Positions 45,223-55,108 of a DNA stretch of 64,000 nucleotides are shown here, in pieces (the first letter of the stretch is position 1; every line of letters starts with the position of its first letter). Source of the DNA: an uncultured Chryseobacterium sp. (GTDB lineage Bacteria > Bacteroidota > Bacteroidia > Flavobacteriales > Weeksellaceae); contig CAJYXJ010000006.1 in NCBI GenBank assembly GCA_913778085.1, forward strand, positions 1-64,000. The letters are read 5' to 3'. The translations under genes were made by a program, and so were the position numbers. Below the pieces are notes generated by a model. That model searched no databases and was not told the DNA's origin. It saw only the letters and a list, made by a program, of their open reading frames with translations.

Positions 45223-45909
45223 TTAAAATTCGAACTCCTCACCCAATTTCGGTAAAACCAGTTCTACGTTTTTGTCTGCAAAATGCTTCACTGCACTTTC
45301 ATGGTTAATCTCAATCGCAGGGAACGTATCAAAATGGCATCCGATTACTTTCGGTGTCTTTAATAATTCCGTGGCTGCAAATGCCGCTTCTTCCGGACCC
45401 ATCGTGTAGTGGCTTCCCACTGGAAGGATCGAAAGGTCCAAATTGCCGTATAATCTCGGGAATAGCTCCATATCCGCCATTACACCGGTATCTCCTGCCA
45501 TATACAGGTTTCTGCCTTCAGGAAGCCTGAAAATATATCCTACGGGAACACCGCCGTAGCTTCCGTCCGGGAAAGAGCTCGTATGGTGAGCCGGAACCAT
45601 GGAAATTTTGAGATCTTCGATTTTTGCCGAACCCCCTAAATTCACATCGTCCTTATTTTTTGCATTCTTGAAATACCCGCAGATTTCCGGAACGGCAATA
45701 ATGGTTGCCTCAGGATGGTGCTGCAGGACTTCTTCCACATCGGCAATATGGTCTCCGTGCGCATGCGTTAATAAAATATAATCGATTTTCTGTGCCGCAA
45801 TATCAAATCCGGATTCGGCTTTTTGGTATTTGTAAAAAGGATCGGATAAGATCGTTTTGTCTTTGTAGATGAACAAAAAACAGTTTTGTCCCAGGTATTG
45901 TATTTTCAT
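45223..45909 (-). CDS. Metallo-beta-lactamase-fold metal-dependent hydrolase
   Basis: 228 residues of the UPF0173/YycJ-like metal-dependent hydrolase family. The zinc motif LLTHAHGDHIADV (HxHxDH) is near residue 48, VPAHHTSS near 110 gives the third metal His, and AGDTGVM near 138 gives the bridging Asp. It lies in a minus-strand series menB-menA-small protein-this gene with short gaps (19-24 nt), so it may belong to a menaquinone-related transcript; whether it acts in that pathway is unknown. Confidence 0.92.
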   Translation of the reverse strand: MKIQYLGQNCFLFIYKDKTILSDPFYKYQKAESGFDIAAQKIDYILLTHAHGDHIADVEEVLQHHPEATIIAVPEICGYFKNAKNKDDVNLGGSAKIEDLKISMVPAHHTSSFPDGSYGGVPVGYIFRLPEGRNLYMAGDTGVMADMELFPRLYGNLDLSILPVGSHYTMGPEEAAFAATELLKTPKVIGCHFDTFPAIEINHESAVKHFADKNVELVLPKLGEEFEF

Positions 45910-45928
45910 TTTTAATTGATTTTAAAGT

Positions 45929-46237
45929 TTATGGAGTTATAACTTGTTCGACTTTTACCGGCATCCCGCTGTTGTAATAGTAAATCAAGTACAAACAAAA
46001 TGCGATGGTCAGGCACTGAAAGACAAGAATAAAAATATTTGAGTTCATCTTTTGTCTTATTATCAGGCAAGAAATAACCAGGTCAACCGTTAGAATTAGT
46101 GCTAAAACAACAGGCGTTACTGCAATTTCTGATAACAAAAGCCCTCCTAACAACAGCTCTTTTATTAAGATGAAGAAAAATCCCGCAAATGCCATTACTG
46201 ATAAGTAAGAAGCAATTTTATCGATTTTATTTCTCAT
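45929..46237 (-). CDS. Small three-span membrane protein
   Basis: 102 residues with about three hydrophobic segments (12-30, 36-56 and 68-90). No family motif was recognised. It is packed between menA (24-nt gap) and the hydrolase (19-nt gap) and so is likely cotranscribed with menA. Function unknown. Confidence 0.75.
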   Translation of the reverse strand: MRNKIDKIASYLSVMAFAGFFFILIKELLLGGLLLSEIAVTPVVLALILTVDLVISCLIIRQKMNSNIFILVFQCLTIAFCLYLIYYYNSGMPVKVEQVITP

Positions 46238-46261
46238 CCTGCAGCGTGAGTATTTTGTATT

Positions 46262-47191
46262 TTAATGAAACAGATTAAGTCCGGCAGCCGTAAGAACAGC
46301 GATCATCAGAGTCATTACACCCACCTGCTTCAGAAACGGATCAAGTTCTCTTGGGTTCTTTACGGTCATAATGTTTCTTCTGATCCGCATTAAAGGGAGC
46401 ATCAGGATCATCACAATAAACACGTAGTAATTCTGCGTCTGAAAAAATCCGTTTACTCCTAAGAACATCAGAATGAAAATCAGAGGAAGATTAAGCAGCA
46501 CCATTTCGTAAATCATAGCTTTTTTAAAGCCGATCCTAAGGGCAAAGCTGTTTTTTCCGGATAACTTATCGCTTTCGATATCCCGCATGTTATTGAGATT
46601 CAGTACCGCCATGCTCATCATGCCAATGGCTGCTCCCGGCAGCAACATATCCCAGCTGAACGATTTCGTGAACAGGAAATAACTTCCGCAAACGGAAACC
46701 AGTCCGAAGAAGACGAATACGAAAATATCCCCCAATCCCATGTAACCATAAGGCTTTTTTCCTACCGTATAACCGATCGCCGCTAAAATACAGGCAATCC
46801 CTAAACCGATGAAAATATAAAATTCATTCATATAATCCGGTACAAATGCGAGATATAAGAGCGCAACGGTCGCTACGAAAGACAATACGGAAAATAAGAT
46901 TACCGCATTTTTCATTTGTTTGGCAGTAATCCGTCCGGAAGCTACGGCTCTTGCCTCTGCTTCGGTTGCTCTTTTGGTATCCGTCCCTTTGATTCCGTCA
47001 CCGTAATCATTGGCATAGTTGGAAAGTACCTGATAAAGTAAAGTTACGACCAGGGCGAGAGCGAAGATCTTCCAATCCCAGGTTCCTCCCTCATTATAAA
47101 GTCTCCACCGGGCAATAAAAGATCCCATGATAATTCCGCTTAAGGAAAGCGGCAATGTTCTAAGCCTTGCGGCTTTTATCCAATCTGTCAT
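46262..47191 (-). CDS. menA: 1,4-dihydroxy-2-naphthoate polyprenyltransferase
   Basis: 309 residues with about nine membrane segments of the UbiA superfamily. The first Asp-rich motif NDYGDGIKGTD lies near residue 65 and the second DIESDKLSGKNS near 195. It attaches the polyprenyl chain to 1,4-dihydroxy-2-naphthoate to give demethylmenaquinone, at the inner membrane. It follows menB across a gap filled with a palindrome. Confidence 0.94.
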   Translation of the reverse strand: MTDWIKAARLRTLPLSLSGIIMGSFIARWRLYNEGGTWDWKIFALALVVTLLYQVLSNYANDYGDGIKGTDTKRATEAEARAVASGRITAKQMKNAVILFSVLSFVATVALLYLAFVPDYMNEFYIFIGLGIACILAAIGYTVGKKPYGYMGLGDIFVFVFFGLVSVCGSYFLFTKSFSWDMLLPGAAIGMMSMAVLNLNNMRDIESDKLSGKNSFALRIGFKKAMIYEMVLLNLPLIFILMFLGVNGFFQTQNYYVFIVMILMLPLMRIRRNIMTVKNPRELDPFLKQVGVMTLMIAVLTAAGLNLFH

Positions 47192-47199
47192 AGTTTATG

Positions 47200-47256
47200 A
47201 GTAATGGGCAATGAGTAATCGGTAATAAAATTGCTCATTACCGATTGCTCATTACT
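47200..47256. repeat. GAGTAATG-type imperfect palindrome in the menB-menA gap
   Basis: AGTAATGGGCAATGAGTAAT (47200-) is matched by an inverted second half (to 47256), 21 of 27 positions, with a 3-nt loop. Each half is itself a series of GAGTAATG/GGTAATGAGCAAT-like words. It lies a few bases ahead of the menA start codon. Confidence 0.7.
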
Positions 47257-47263
47257 TATATTT

Positions 47264-48100
47264 TTACGATATCCATTGATCTTCCCCGAAGTTCGGCTTT
47301 CTTTTTTCCAGGAATGCATTTCTTCCTTCTTTGGCTTCTTCCGTCATGTAAGCAAGACGTGTAGCTTCCCCTGCAAAAACCTGCTGGCCCACCATTCCGT
47401 CGTCGGTAAGGTTCATAGCGAATTTCAGCATCCTGATCGAAGTCGGGGATTTGGCAAGGATTTCCTGGGCCCAATCATAAGCGGTATCTTCCAGTTCGGC
47501 ATGCGGAACCACTTTATTCACCATTCCCATTTCAAAAGCTTCCTGAGCGGAGTAATTCCGGCCTAAAAAGAAAATCTCACGGGCTTTTTTCTGTCCGACC
47601 ATTTTCGCCAGATAAGCTGAACCGTACCCCCCGTCGAAACTGGTTACATCAGCATCCGTCTGCTTGAAGATGGCATGCTCTTCACTGGCTAATGTTAAAT
47701 CGCAAACCACATGAAGCGAATGTCCTCCGCCTACGGCCCATCCCGGTACTACCGCGATCACAACTTTCGGCATAAAACGGATCAGACGCTGAACTTCAAG
47801 AATATTCAGACGGTGTCTTCCGTCCTCTCCTACGTATCCCTGATGCCCTCTGGCTTTCTGGTCTCCCCCGCTGCAGAATGCCCAACCTCCATCCTTAGGG
47901 CTTGGCCCTTCTCCTGAAAGAAGCACTACGCCAATGGAAGGATCTTCATAGGCATCGTAAAAAGCATCATATAATTCGGAAGTTGTCTTGGGTCTGAACG
48001 CATTACGGATTTCCGGTCTGTTGAAAGCGATTCTCGCTACGCCGTTACATTTTTTATATGTAATATCCTCGTATTCTTTGGCGGTTTTCCACTCGATCAT
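47264..48100 (-). CDS. menB: 1,4-dihydroxy-2-naphthoyl-CoA synthase
   Basis: 278 residues from the ATG at 48100 (start IEWKTAKEYEDITYKK); an ATG 21 nt upstream is less likely. Crotonase family: NRPEIRNAFRPKT near residue 29, SGGDQKARGH near 82 (substrate and bicarbonate-site region), VVPGWAVGGGHSLH near 125 (oxyanion hole) and DADVTSFDGGYGSA near 155 (catalytic Asp). It closes the ring of o-succinylbenzoyl-CoA in menaquinone synthesis. menA follows at 73 bp. Confidence 0.95.
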   Translation of the reverse strand: MIEWKTAKEYEDITYKKCNGVARIAFNRPEIRNAFRPKTTSELYDAFYDAYEDPSIGVVLLSGEGPSPKDGGWAFCSGGDQKARGHQGYVGEDGRHRLNILEVQRLIRFMPKVVIAVVPGWAVGGGHSLHVVCDLTLASEEHAIFKQTDADVTSFDGGYGSAYLAKMVGQKKAREIFFLGRNYSAQEAFEMGMVNKVVPHAELEDTAYDWAQEILAKSPTSIRMLKFAMNLTDDGMVGQQVFAGEATRLAYMTEEAKEGRNAFLEKRKPNFGEDQWIS

Positions 48101-48645
48101 TTTTGTAATAATTTTCCCCAAAGATACGGAATTGGAAAGAATTTTAATATTGAATTCCGCGGATTCATCCGGAAAATTTCCGGTTTTTTTGATGTTAATA
48201 TATTAATTGAACAGATTAATGACCGAGCAGATTAGGCTTCAGATAATTGCTGAAAAAATTATCCATAGGTCAAGATTAGCTTTGCAGAAGATCTGCTTCA
48301 ATCCTTCTGCAATTTAATACGAAGCTCGCAAAGATTTTTTTGAATGCTATCGGTTTTAAGTTTCACCAAACCGTTTGCTTATAGAAGACCGCAGAGTGAT
48401 ATGAATTTTGACAAAGATTTGTAATCTGTAAGACACAATTTATTGTGTAAAACTTTGAATACGGAGAATGCGAAGATTTTTATTACTGGCTATTTTGGAG
48501 TCTTATCAATCTGCTTTAAAGGACTCAGTATAAAACTTTTCCAAAGATCAATTACTATAGAATTTTATGAAATATCAGGTTCTTAAATTGATCAAAGCTT
48601 ACATCCAAATTTTTCTGAGTAAACCTTAAATCTTCTTGAACCTAA
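48101..48645. other. Long intergenic region with short repeat words
   Basis: About 545 bp between divergent-like spacing of menB (start) and the TPR gene (stop). No coding evidence. Words such as GCAAAGATTTTTTTGAATGC (about 48328) and GCGAAGATTTTTAT (about 48473) resemble ATCGAAGATTTTTATGAATG at 5330, which suggests a dispersed degenerate element. The menB promoter must lie here but was not resolved. Confidence 0.4.
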
Positions 48646-48646
48646 A

Positions 48647-48677
48647 TAAAAAACCGGAACATTGCTGCTCCGGTTCT
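48647..48677 (-). terminator. Terminator of the TPR gene
   Basis: AACCGGA and TCCGGTT are a 7-bp stem around a 10-nt loop; the minus strand continues into a T-run. It begins about 30 bp past the TPR stop. Confidence 0.75.
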
Positions 48678-48704
48678 TAAGATATACTTTTAGGTATTCC
48701 AAAA

Positions 48705-49742
48705 TTATTTAGCTGGCTGCTTTGCCTGAAGTTCAGCTTCTTTAGCTTTCATTTCATTGAATTTAGCCGTATTCCTTGTGGTGTTATACATATCCTTCAA
48801 AGTCTGAACGGCATTGATGTCATTCGGCATTGCCTGATACCATTTTTCAGCATAAGGAATTGCTTTGTTGAATCTTTCCTTTCTGGCCTCAATTAATTTG
48901 GTAGCATCGTCCGGTTTTGTTTTTCTTAAAGCATTGATTTCGGTTACGGCTTTTTCATCATCACCGATAGCGGTGTATACGAGGTTTTGGTAAGCATTTG
49001 CAAAATCAGGCTTCAGATCGATTGCTTTCTGGAAAGAAGTCATTGCTTCACTTGATGTTGCCGGATTTTTTGACTGAAGCACGCCTAAGTTATACCAATT
49101 GGTAGCATCATTAGGATTTTTAGCCAACTGTTCTTTCAGATTCTGCATGAATTTGTCCGTATTACCTGATGCGTAAAGCGCGCTTCCCTGATATTCTTTC
49201 AGCTTAGCACTATTCGGGAATTTTGCCAATCCTTTTTCGATAAGAGCCAAAGCTTCGTCATTCTTTTTAGCATTGATTAATAGGGTTGACAATGTTTCAT
49301 ACAAATCCTGCTCAACACTTGGAGACTGCTCGGTTTTAAAATCCGAATAATCTTTCGAAGAGGTTTTCTTCAACAGTTCCCAGGTATTTTTATCATAGCT
49401 TGATACCTGTCCAGTCTTATTATCTTTTGCGGTATACGTGGTTTCAACACCGGTATATCCGGAATTGATCAGGTCTGTATATATTTTTGTAGCCTGAGGA
49501 ATATCGTTCGCCAAAGCGTAATTCAATCCTGAGTAATACATATATACTTTATTATCCTGTCCGCTTGTTTTAAGGAGGTTATAAACATCCATAAATTTAG
49601 GAGCTGCCACTGCGTAATTTTTCGCATTGTATGCATCCATTGCAGCTTTATTGGCTTCCTGCAGCTTAGCGTTAACATCATCTTTCTGTCCGAAAACAAA
49701 GGCAGATGCTACGAAAGCCATACCTAAAATCAGCTTTTTCAT
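48705..49742 (-). CDS. Secreted TPR protein
   Basis: 345 residues from the ATG at 49742 (a GTG 6 nt upstream was not used). Signal peptide ends near FVFGQ (residue 19). At least five TPR units follow, most clearly NDATNWYNLGVLQSKNPATS, DFANAYQNLVYTAIGDDEKA and the early YAVAAPKFMDVYNLL. It is probably periplasmic and mediates protein contacts. It lies 30 bp downstream of gyrA on the same strand, so partial read-through from gyrA is possible. Confidence 0.85.
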   Translation of the reverse strand: MKKLILGMAFVASAFVFGQKDDVNAKLQEANKAAMDAYNAKNYAVAAPKFMDVYNLLKTSGQDNKVYMYYSGLNYALANDIPQATKIYTDLINSGYTGVETTYTAKDNKTGQVSSYDKNTWELLKKTSSKDYSDFKTEQSPSVEQDLYETLSTLLINAKKNDEALALIEKGLAKFPNSAKLKEYQGSALYASGNTDKFMQNLKEQLAKNPNDATNWYNLGVLQSKNPATSSEAMTSFQKAIDLKPDFANAYQNLVYTAIGDDEKAVTEINALRKTKPDDATKLIEARKERFNKAIPYAEKWYQAMPNDINAVQTLKDMYNTTRNTAKFNEMKAKEAELQAKQPAK

Positions 49743-49778
49743 AATCACTATTTTAAATTAATTGATATTCGTTTTACG

Positions 49779-52391
49779 TTATTCTTCTTCAGAATCAGGG
49801 CTTTCTGTTTCCGCATTAGTGTCCTGCTGATTTTCCTGTACACCGGCATTTTCATCAGGGAAAAGTTCTGCAACTACCACTGCCCCTTCTTCATTCGTAT
49901 CTTCAGCTCCTTCTTCACCAGTTATTTCCTCTTCTACATCCTTATCCATTTCTACTTTTGCAATCGCTGCAATTTCGTCATTTTTCTTAAGATTGATCAG
50001 TCGTACGCCCTGTGTATTTCTACCCATTACCCTCATTTCATCCATATTCATACGGATGGCAACACCGGATTTATTAATGATCATCAGTCCGTCTTCATCG
50101 GTTACATTCTGGATCGCGATAAGGCTTCCGGTTTTTTCGGTTATATTTAGGGTGATTACTCCTTTTCCGCCTCTGTTAGTAATCCGGTAGTCTTCAACGG
50201 CTGTTCTTTTTCCGTATCCTTTTTCGGATACGACCAGAACCGTTTCTTTCTCCACATCATTTACCACGATCATTCCGATCGCTTCATCATCATCTTCCAT
50301 GGCAATACCCCGAACCCCGATAGATCCTCTGCCCACTTCCCTTACTTTTTCTTCCGGGAAACGAATACATTTACCGTTTTTGGTAGCGATCATGATCTGT
50401 GAACTTCCGTTGGTAAGGTAAGCACCCAACAACTGGTCATTGTCCCGGATTTCGATGGCATTCACCCCATTTACCCGTGGTCTAGAATACGCTTCGAGAG
50501 ACGTTTTCTTAATGGTTCCGTTTTTGGTGACCATTACGACGCTCATCTGGTTCACATACTCGGAGTCCTTCAGGTTGTTCGTTCTGATGTATGCTTTGAT
50601 TTTATCGTCCGGTTCAATATTGATTAAGTTTTGCACAGCTCTTCCTTTTGCCGTTTTGGAGCCTTCAGGAATTTCAAATACCCTCAGCCAGTAACATCTT
50701 CCCTTTTCGGTAAAGAACAGCATGTACTGGTGGTTGGTGGCCGATACGATGTACTCCAGGAAATCGGCGTCTCTCGTTGTAGCCGCTTTGTTCCCTACCC
50801 CGCCCCTGCTCTGGATCTTATATTCGGAAAGCGAAGTTCTCTTGATATATCCGGCATGGGAAATCGTAAGTACCACCGATTCGTTCGGGATGATATCTTC
50901 AATAGACATTTCACCGCCTGAATAATCGATCTCCGTTCTCCTTTCATCTCCGTATTTTTCTTTTACCTCAATTAATTCATCTTTGATGATCTGGAATCTT
51001 CTCGGCTCATTTGCAAGAATATCTTCCAAATCAGCGATCTCTTTCATAATCGCATCGTATTCATCACGGATCTTATCAAGCTCCATTCCGGTAAGACGGG
51101 CCAGACGAAGATCAAGAATAGCCTGCGCCTGAAGTTCTGAAAGTTCAAACGCTTCGATCAGTCCTTCTTTTGCGGCCTGCGGATTGGAAGAGTGGCGGAT
51201 GATGGAAATTGCCCTATCCAGAGCATCCTGGGATCCGATTACTTTCATGAATCCTTCCAGAATATGGGCCCTCTCTTTCGCTTTTCTAAGTTCAAACTTC
51301 GTTCTTCTGACAATCACTTCATGCCTGTGCTCCACAAAGTGATGGATGATATCTTTCAGGTTCAGCTGCTCCGGTCTTCCGTGAACCAAAGCAATGTTGT
51401 TTACACTGAAAGAAGTCTGAAGTGATGTATATTTATATAGTAAGTTCAGGACTACATTAGGAATGGCATCATTTTTCAGTTCATATACGATACGCAGACC
51501 ACGACGGTCAGATTCATCCCTGATTTCATAAATTCCCGGGATTTTTTCCTCTTTTACCAGATCAGCCGTCCGGGCGATCATTTCCGCCTTATTAACCTGA
51601 TAAGGAACTTCATTAACGATAATGGCATTGCGGTTTCCGATTTCTTCAAAAGCCACTTTAGCCCGCAGTACGACCCTTCCTCTTCCGGTATGGAAAGCAT
51701 CCCTTACGCCGTCGTAACCGTAAATGATTCCGCCGGTAGGGAAATCCGGAGCGATGATATGCTGCATCAGCTCATCGATGGTGATTTCTTTGTTGTCGAT
51801 ATAAGCGCAGATGGCATCCACCGATTCAGAAAGGTTGTGCGGTGCCATGTTTGTCGCCATCCCTACGGCGATCCCGGAAGTCCCATTCACCAAAAGGTTT
51901 GGAATTTTAGAAGGCAAAACTGTTGGCTCCTGTAAACTGTCGTCGAAGTTATTCTGAAAATCTACTGTTTCTTTGTCGAGATCGGAAAGCACCTCATCGG
52001 AGATCTTTTTCAGCCTTGCTTCGGTGTAACGCATCGCAGCAGGCGGGTCGCCGTCCATAGAACCGAAGTTACCCTGCCCGTCTACCTGAGGGTAACGAAG
52101 GCTCCAGTCCTGGGCCATCCTTACCATCGCATCATATACAGAGGAATCTCCGTGCGGGTGATACTTACCCAAAACGTCTCCAACAATTCTCGCAGATTTT
52201 AAATATTTTCTATTCGAAAAAACCCCTAATCCATACATACCGTAAAGCACTCTTCTATGAACGGGTTTTAAGCCGTCTCTTACATCAGGTAACGCTCTTG
52301 ATACGATAACCGACATCGAATAATCGATATAAGACGACTTCATTTCATCAACAATGTTGATAGGAATCAGTCTTTCTCCTTCTTTTTGCAT
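49779..52391 (-). CDS. gyrA: DNA gyrase subunit A
   Basis: 870 residues from the ATG at 52391. Breakage-reunion subunit: the catalytic Tyr is Tyr122 in [10 protein letters not shown], and the quinolone-determining region reads [12 protein letters not shown] with Ser83 and Asp87, i.e. the susceptible-type residues at both positions. The C-terminal beta-pinwheel has GyrA-box-type QSRGGVG and NRGGKG. The last 50 residues are strongly acidic (Glu/Asp-rich), longer than in E. coli. GyrB is not in the window apart from the degenerate GyrB-like domain at 40.2 kb. Confidence 0.97.
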   Translation of the reverse strand: MQKEGERLIPINIVDEMKSSYIDYSMSVIVSRALPDVRDGLKPVHRRVLYGMYGLGVFSNRKYLKSARIVGDVLGKYHPHGDSSVYDAMVRMAQDWSLRYPQVDGQGNFGSMDGDPPAAMRYTEARLKKISDEVLSDLDKETVDFQNNFDDSLQEPTVLPSKIPNLLVNGTSGIAVGMATNMAPHNLSESVDAICAYIDNKEITIDELMQHIIAPDFPTGGIIYGYDGVRDAFHTGRGRVVLRAKVAFEEIGNRNAIIVNEVPYQVNKAEMIARTADLVKEEKIPGIYEIRDESDRRGLRIVYELKNDAIPNVVLNLLYKYTSLQTSFSVNNIALVHGRPEQLNLKDIIHHFVEHRHEVIVRRTKFELRKAKERAHILEGFMKVIGSQDALDRAISIIRHSSNPQAAKEGLIEAFELSELQAQAILDLRLARLTGMELDKIRDEYDAIMKEIADLEDILANEPRRFQIIKDELIEVKEKYGDERRTEIDYSGGEMSIEDIIPNESVVLTISHAGYIKRTSLSEYKIQSRGGVGNKAATTRDADFLEYIVSATNHQYMLFFTEKGRCYWLRVFEIPEGSKTAKGRAVQNLINIEPDDKIKAYIRTNNLKDSEYVNQMSVVMVTKNGTIKKTSLEAYSRPRVNGVNAIEIRDNDQLLGAYLTNGSSQIMIATKNGKCIRFPEEKVREVGRGSIGVRGIAMEDDDEAIGMIVVNDVEKETVLVVSEKGYGKRTAVEDYRITNRGGKGVITLNITEKTGSLIAIQNVTDEDGLMIINKSGVAIRMNMDEMRVMGRNTQGVRLINLKKNDEIAAIAKVEMDKDVEEEITGEEGAEDTNEEGAVVVAELFPDENAGVQENQQDTNAETESPDSEEE

Positions 52392-52539
52392 AAACAAATT
52401 TATTATAATGATATTCAGACCTTTAAATATACGTCCGAAAATTATTTATTCCCCTTTTTTAATAACGGGCTAATTTACGAAAAATTTGCCGATTTTTGCG
52501 GTAAAATTTACTCAAAGAATCTTAAAAATTCATAAAAAT

Positions 52540-52854
52540 ATGAGCGTATTAAGTATAACTTTTCACTGTACGAAAAACCGTCTGGAAGAATGGGAAAATT
52601 ATATGGATGAGACCCTGGTTTTAATGACGGAAAACCTGATGGATGTGAATCAGTATATGCTTTCGGAAGTCCATAGCGACTATATTGAAGAAGGCAAAAA
52701 TTATAATCTTCTCCTCATTTTTGATTCTGACGATCTTCGTGAGGATTTCATCAAAAGTGAAATGGAAAATATAGCGGAAAGAGTTGCTTCCAGGTTTGGA
52801 GCGGAAGTGATGATTTTTAATACTTTCCTCAATCCGAAGAAGATGAAATTATAA
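52540..52854 (+). CDS. DUF4286 family protein
   Basis: 104 residues from the ATG at 52540 (start SVLSITFHCTKNRL). A small ferredoxin-like/ABM-like fold as in DUF4286, with ENYMDETLVLMTENLMDVNQYMLSEV and the C-terminal FGAEVMIFNTFLNPKKMK. Function unknown; it is conserved in Flavobacteriia, often beside gyrA as here. Divergent from gyrA, so the 150-bp gap holds both promoters. Confidence 0.85.
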   Translation: MSVLSITFHCTKNRLEEWENYMDETLVLMTENLMDVNQYMLSEVHSDYIEEGKNYNLLLIFDSDDLREDFIKSEMENIAERVASRFGAEVMIFNTFLNPKKMKL

Positions 52855-52905
52855 GTACCGAAGCTAAGACCAGTTTTAAAAACAAGATTGTTCAGCTGCT
52901 AAAAA

Positions 52906-52937
52906 TAATCCCCGAAGAATTTTTTCTCCGGGGATTT
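52906..52937. terminator. Convergent terminator
   Basis: AATCCCCG and CGGGGATT form an 8-bp stem with a 13-nt loop, followed by T-run. It ends DUF4286 (+) and the small lipoprotein gene (-). Confidence 0.8.
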
Positions 52938-52944
52938 TCATCGG

Positions 52945-53133
52945 TTATGATCTTCTTATCATCGGTTTTCTTTCAAACATCAAGTCCGCTTTAATGCCAT
53001 CAACGTTTTTTTCCATCATACCACGAGGTCTTTTGGGTGGCTCCGGCGGCCTGGGAGGTCTTGGCGGCGGATGGCAGGCACTGGTTGCATACGCCAGAAC
53101 AAAGGCTCCGAAAATTTTAAGTAAAGATTTCAT
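52945..53133 (-). CDS. Small Pro/Arg-rich lipoprotein
   Basis: 62 residues. A short signal sequence with a lipobox (TSAC) near residue 19, then PPPRPPRPPEPPKRPRG. The C-terminus is charged with several Met residues. No known family. It is supported by the lipobox and terminator rather than by homology, so it is a tentative gene. It pairs with another small basic secreted protein just upstream. Confidence 0.6.
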   Translation of the reverse strand: MKSLLKIFGAFVLAYATSACHPPPRPPRPPEPPKRPRGMMEKNVDGIKADLMFERKPMIRRS

Positions 53134-53206
53134 ATGATTTTATTTTTGGTTTGGTGTAGATCAATCAATGCCAATGCCAATGTTATTTCTCACTGTAAAT
53201 TCAGGA

Positions 53207-53237
53207 AAATAAAAAGCACTGAACCACTGTCAGTGCT
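53207..53237 (-). terminator. Terminator of the His/Arg/Tyr-rich protein gene
   Basis: AGCACTGA and TCAGTGCT give an 8-bp stem and the minus strand continues into T-run. It lies 10 bp beyond the stop codon of the upstream gene. Confidence 0.75.
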
Positions 53238-53247
53238 GATAATGTCC

Positions 53248-53532
53248 CTATCGGTGTCTTACGACCACCACAGGCCTGCTGTAATATACCCGGTGAGGCC
53301 TCGAGTAATACCGGTGTCTTACGGGCCTGTAATAAGGTCTTTTATAATAATGTCCGGGCGGCCTGCGATATTTTACCTTCTTGTAATGCGGCCTGTGCGG
53401 TCTGTGATAATGGTGTTTTTTAGGTCCGTGGCCATGCCCGGGTCCATGACCCCACTGAAGCGGGGCTGCCTGGTAATAGGCAAGGGAAAAAACAAAAACG
53501 AGTAATCCTAAAATTCTAGTCAGCACCTTCAT
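53248..53532 (-). CDS. Small secreted His/Arg/Tyr-rich protein
   Basis: 94 residues. A signal peptide (1-22) is followed by a low-complexity basic tail rich in His, Arg, Tyr, Pro and Gly (HGPGHGHGPKKHHYH, RPHRPHYKK, VVVVRHR end). Members of this kind occur in Chryseobacterium without assigned function. His clusters could bind metal or nucleic acid. The coding call is supported by the signal peptide and terminator. Confidence 0.65.
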   Translation of the reverse strand: MKVLTRILGLLVFVFSLAYYQAAPLQWGHGPGHGHGPKKHHYHRPHRPHYKKVKYRRPPGHYYKRPYYRPVRHRYYSRPHRVYYSRPVVVVRHR

Positions 53533-53643
53533 AATATATTATTTTCAAATTACATGAAAAATTGCAGCAATAGCAATGCCAGTAAACCATTATGTATAAA
53601 TACTTCTTATTTTTTAAGAAACTTTATTATTTTTTCTGAATTT

Positions 53644-54138
53644 TCAGAATACCGTTTCGCTTCTTCTTTCTAGCAGGATCATGTCTTTCCACCTGCCATT
53701 AAGCTTTCCTATATTTTTCCGTGTTCCTACAATGCGGAACCCATTTTTCTGAAGAGCCTGCAACGCCAGTTTATTTTCCGGAAAAATACTGATCTGTAGC
53801 GTCCAGAAACCATGATCCTCGCTGTCCAGAATCATTTTCTTGAGCAGGACGGAACCTAATCCCCTATTCTGATACTCTTTATCAAAATAAATGCTTACTT
53901 CTGCCACTCCTCTGTAGCTTTCCCTTTTGCTTACGGATTTCAGGGCGCACCAGCCTACAACCCTATTGTCTTCATTTTCCAGCACCCATCTGCAGTCATT
54001 CAGGTAATCCATACCCCAGGCTTCATCCGAAGGTACTGCTGTTTCAAAAGTAGCCATTCCGCCATCGATGCCCTGGCGGAAAATTTCCAGGACCCGGTCT
54101 TCATCTTTGGGAAGCATTTCTCTTAATTCATAATTCAT
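53644..54138 (-). CDS. GNAT family N-acetyltransferase
   Basis: 164 residues of the phosphinothricin-acetyltransferase-like (Pat/YncA) group. The GNAT A motif is seen at YFDKEYQNRGLGSVLLKKMI near residue 95 (Gln/Arg-x-x-Gly-x-Gly), and LQALQKNGFRIVGTRKN near 130 is the C-terminal motif B. It transfers an acetyl group from acetyl-CoA to an amine; the substrate cannot be read. Monocistronic. Confidence 0.9.
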   Translation of the reverse strand: MNYELREMLPKDEDRVLEIFRQGIDGGMATFETAVPSDEAWGMDYLNDCRWVLENEDNRVVGWCALKSVSKRESYRGVAEVSIYFDKEYQNRGLGSVLLKKMILDSEDHGFWTLQISIFPENKLALQALQKNGFRIVGTRKNIGKLNGRWKDMILLERRSETVF

Positions 54139-54538
54139 GGCTTAATGGTATTTAAGTTAACTTTTTTGAATTTCTGTCTCGGACAGACAGATTTTATACT
54201 GCCGAAACGTAACGCCGAGAAGGAGCTATGACAATATCTGACCATAGGATCCCCAGCTGTTTTTACTATTCTCAAATGTATACATTTTTATAATTTCAAA
54301 AAGATTTATTTTACGATCTCATACTGTGCAGAATTTTACTTACTTTTGGCAGAAAGAATATCTTTCTGTTCAGCAGGATGATCATTCCGGAACTGGTAAT
54401 TATATTAATTTTAAAGATAAGCATAGATTGATTTTTGATCTATTTATTTTTAAGATCCACGAAGATGTAAGCTTGGCGAAGATTTATAATTCAGCAGCTG
54501 TTTAATTGTGAAACAATTTTAAAATCCAAATATATACC
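54139..54538. other. Intergenic region, no feature recognised
   Basis: About 400 bp between the GNAT gene (-) and the lipoprotein gene (+). I see no coding potential; the promoter of the lipoprotein is not resolved. Short words GGCGAAGATTTATAA near 54475 resemble the dispersed GATTTTT motif. Confidence 0.35.
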
Positions 54539-55105
54539 ATGAAGAAATTATTTATTTACCTAAGTCTCTTTATTTTCCTTTTCAGCTGTAAGAAAAAAGA
54601 TTCAGGGTTGCAGGCGCAAAGCCCTAATGCTGAAATAACGAAAGTGCTTGAAAAATTTTACCAGCAATACGGTAAATCGAGTGAAACGCTCTATGATCAG
54701 CCGATCGCTCAGGACCTGTTCACGCCCCAGATCCGAAAAGAAATCGAAGAAATTGTAAGCGCGTCCAAACAGGATATCGAGCGCATTAAGAAAAGCGCGC
54801 ACCCAGACGATAAGCCAATGCTTCTTGAAGGATCGGTGTTTACCAGCCTGTATGAAGCATACACTTCATACCGTATAAGATCGATCAGTACCAGAGATAT
54901 GAAGCCTAAAGTAAAAACGGCCGATGCAATCGTTACATTTGAAAATACAGCTGTTTCCCCGAAGATTGAATGGACCGAAAACGTACACCTCATCAATCCT
55001 TCCGGTTCGGGCTGGGAAATCGATAATATTACGTTTGATAAAATTGCACAGGTGAAAGATCTGAAGACAAGATTGAATGACCTTCGCGCTGAATTTAAAA
55101 AATAA
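54539..55105 (+). CDS. Lipoprotein with NTF2/DUF3828-like domain
   Basis: 188 residues. A signal peptide with a lipobox (LFSC) near residue 17. The mature part has the pattern of DUF3828-type NTF2-like proteins: VLEKFYQQYGKSSETLYD near the start, then LYEAYTSYRIRSIS and, at the end, VHLINPSGSGWEIDNITFDK. Such proteins are envelope lipoproteins of unknown function. Ends with its own terminator. Confidence 0.78.
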   Translation: MKKLFIYLSLFIFLFSCKKKDSGLQAQSPNAEITKVLEKFYQQYGKSSETLYDQPIAQDLFTPQIRKEIEEIVSASKQDIERIKKSAHPDDKPMLLEGSVFTSLYEAYTSYRIRSISTRDMKPKVKTADAIVTFENTAVSPKIEWTENVHLINPSGSGWEIDNITFDKIAQVKDLKTRLNDLRAEFKK

Positions 55106-55108
55106 AAT

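Noticed and set aside
53134-53505. 123-codon + strand reading opposite the His-rich gene
   Set aside because: Antisense to a gene with a signal peptide and terminator; the product is composition-driven.
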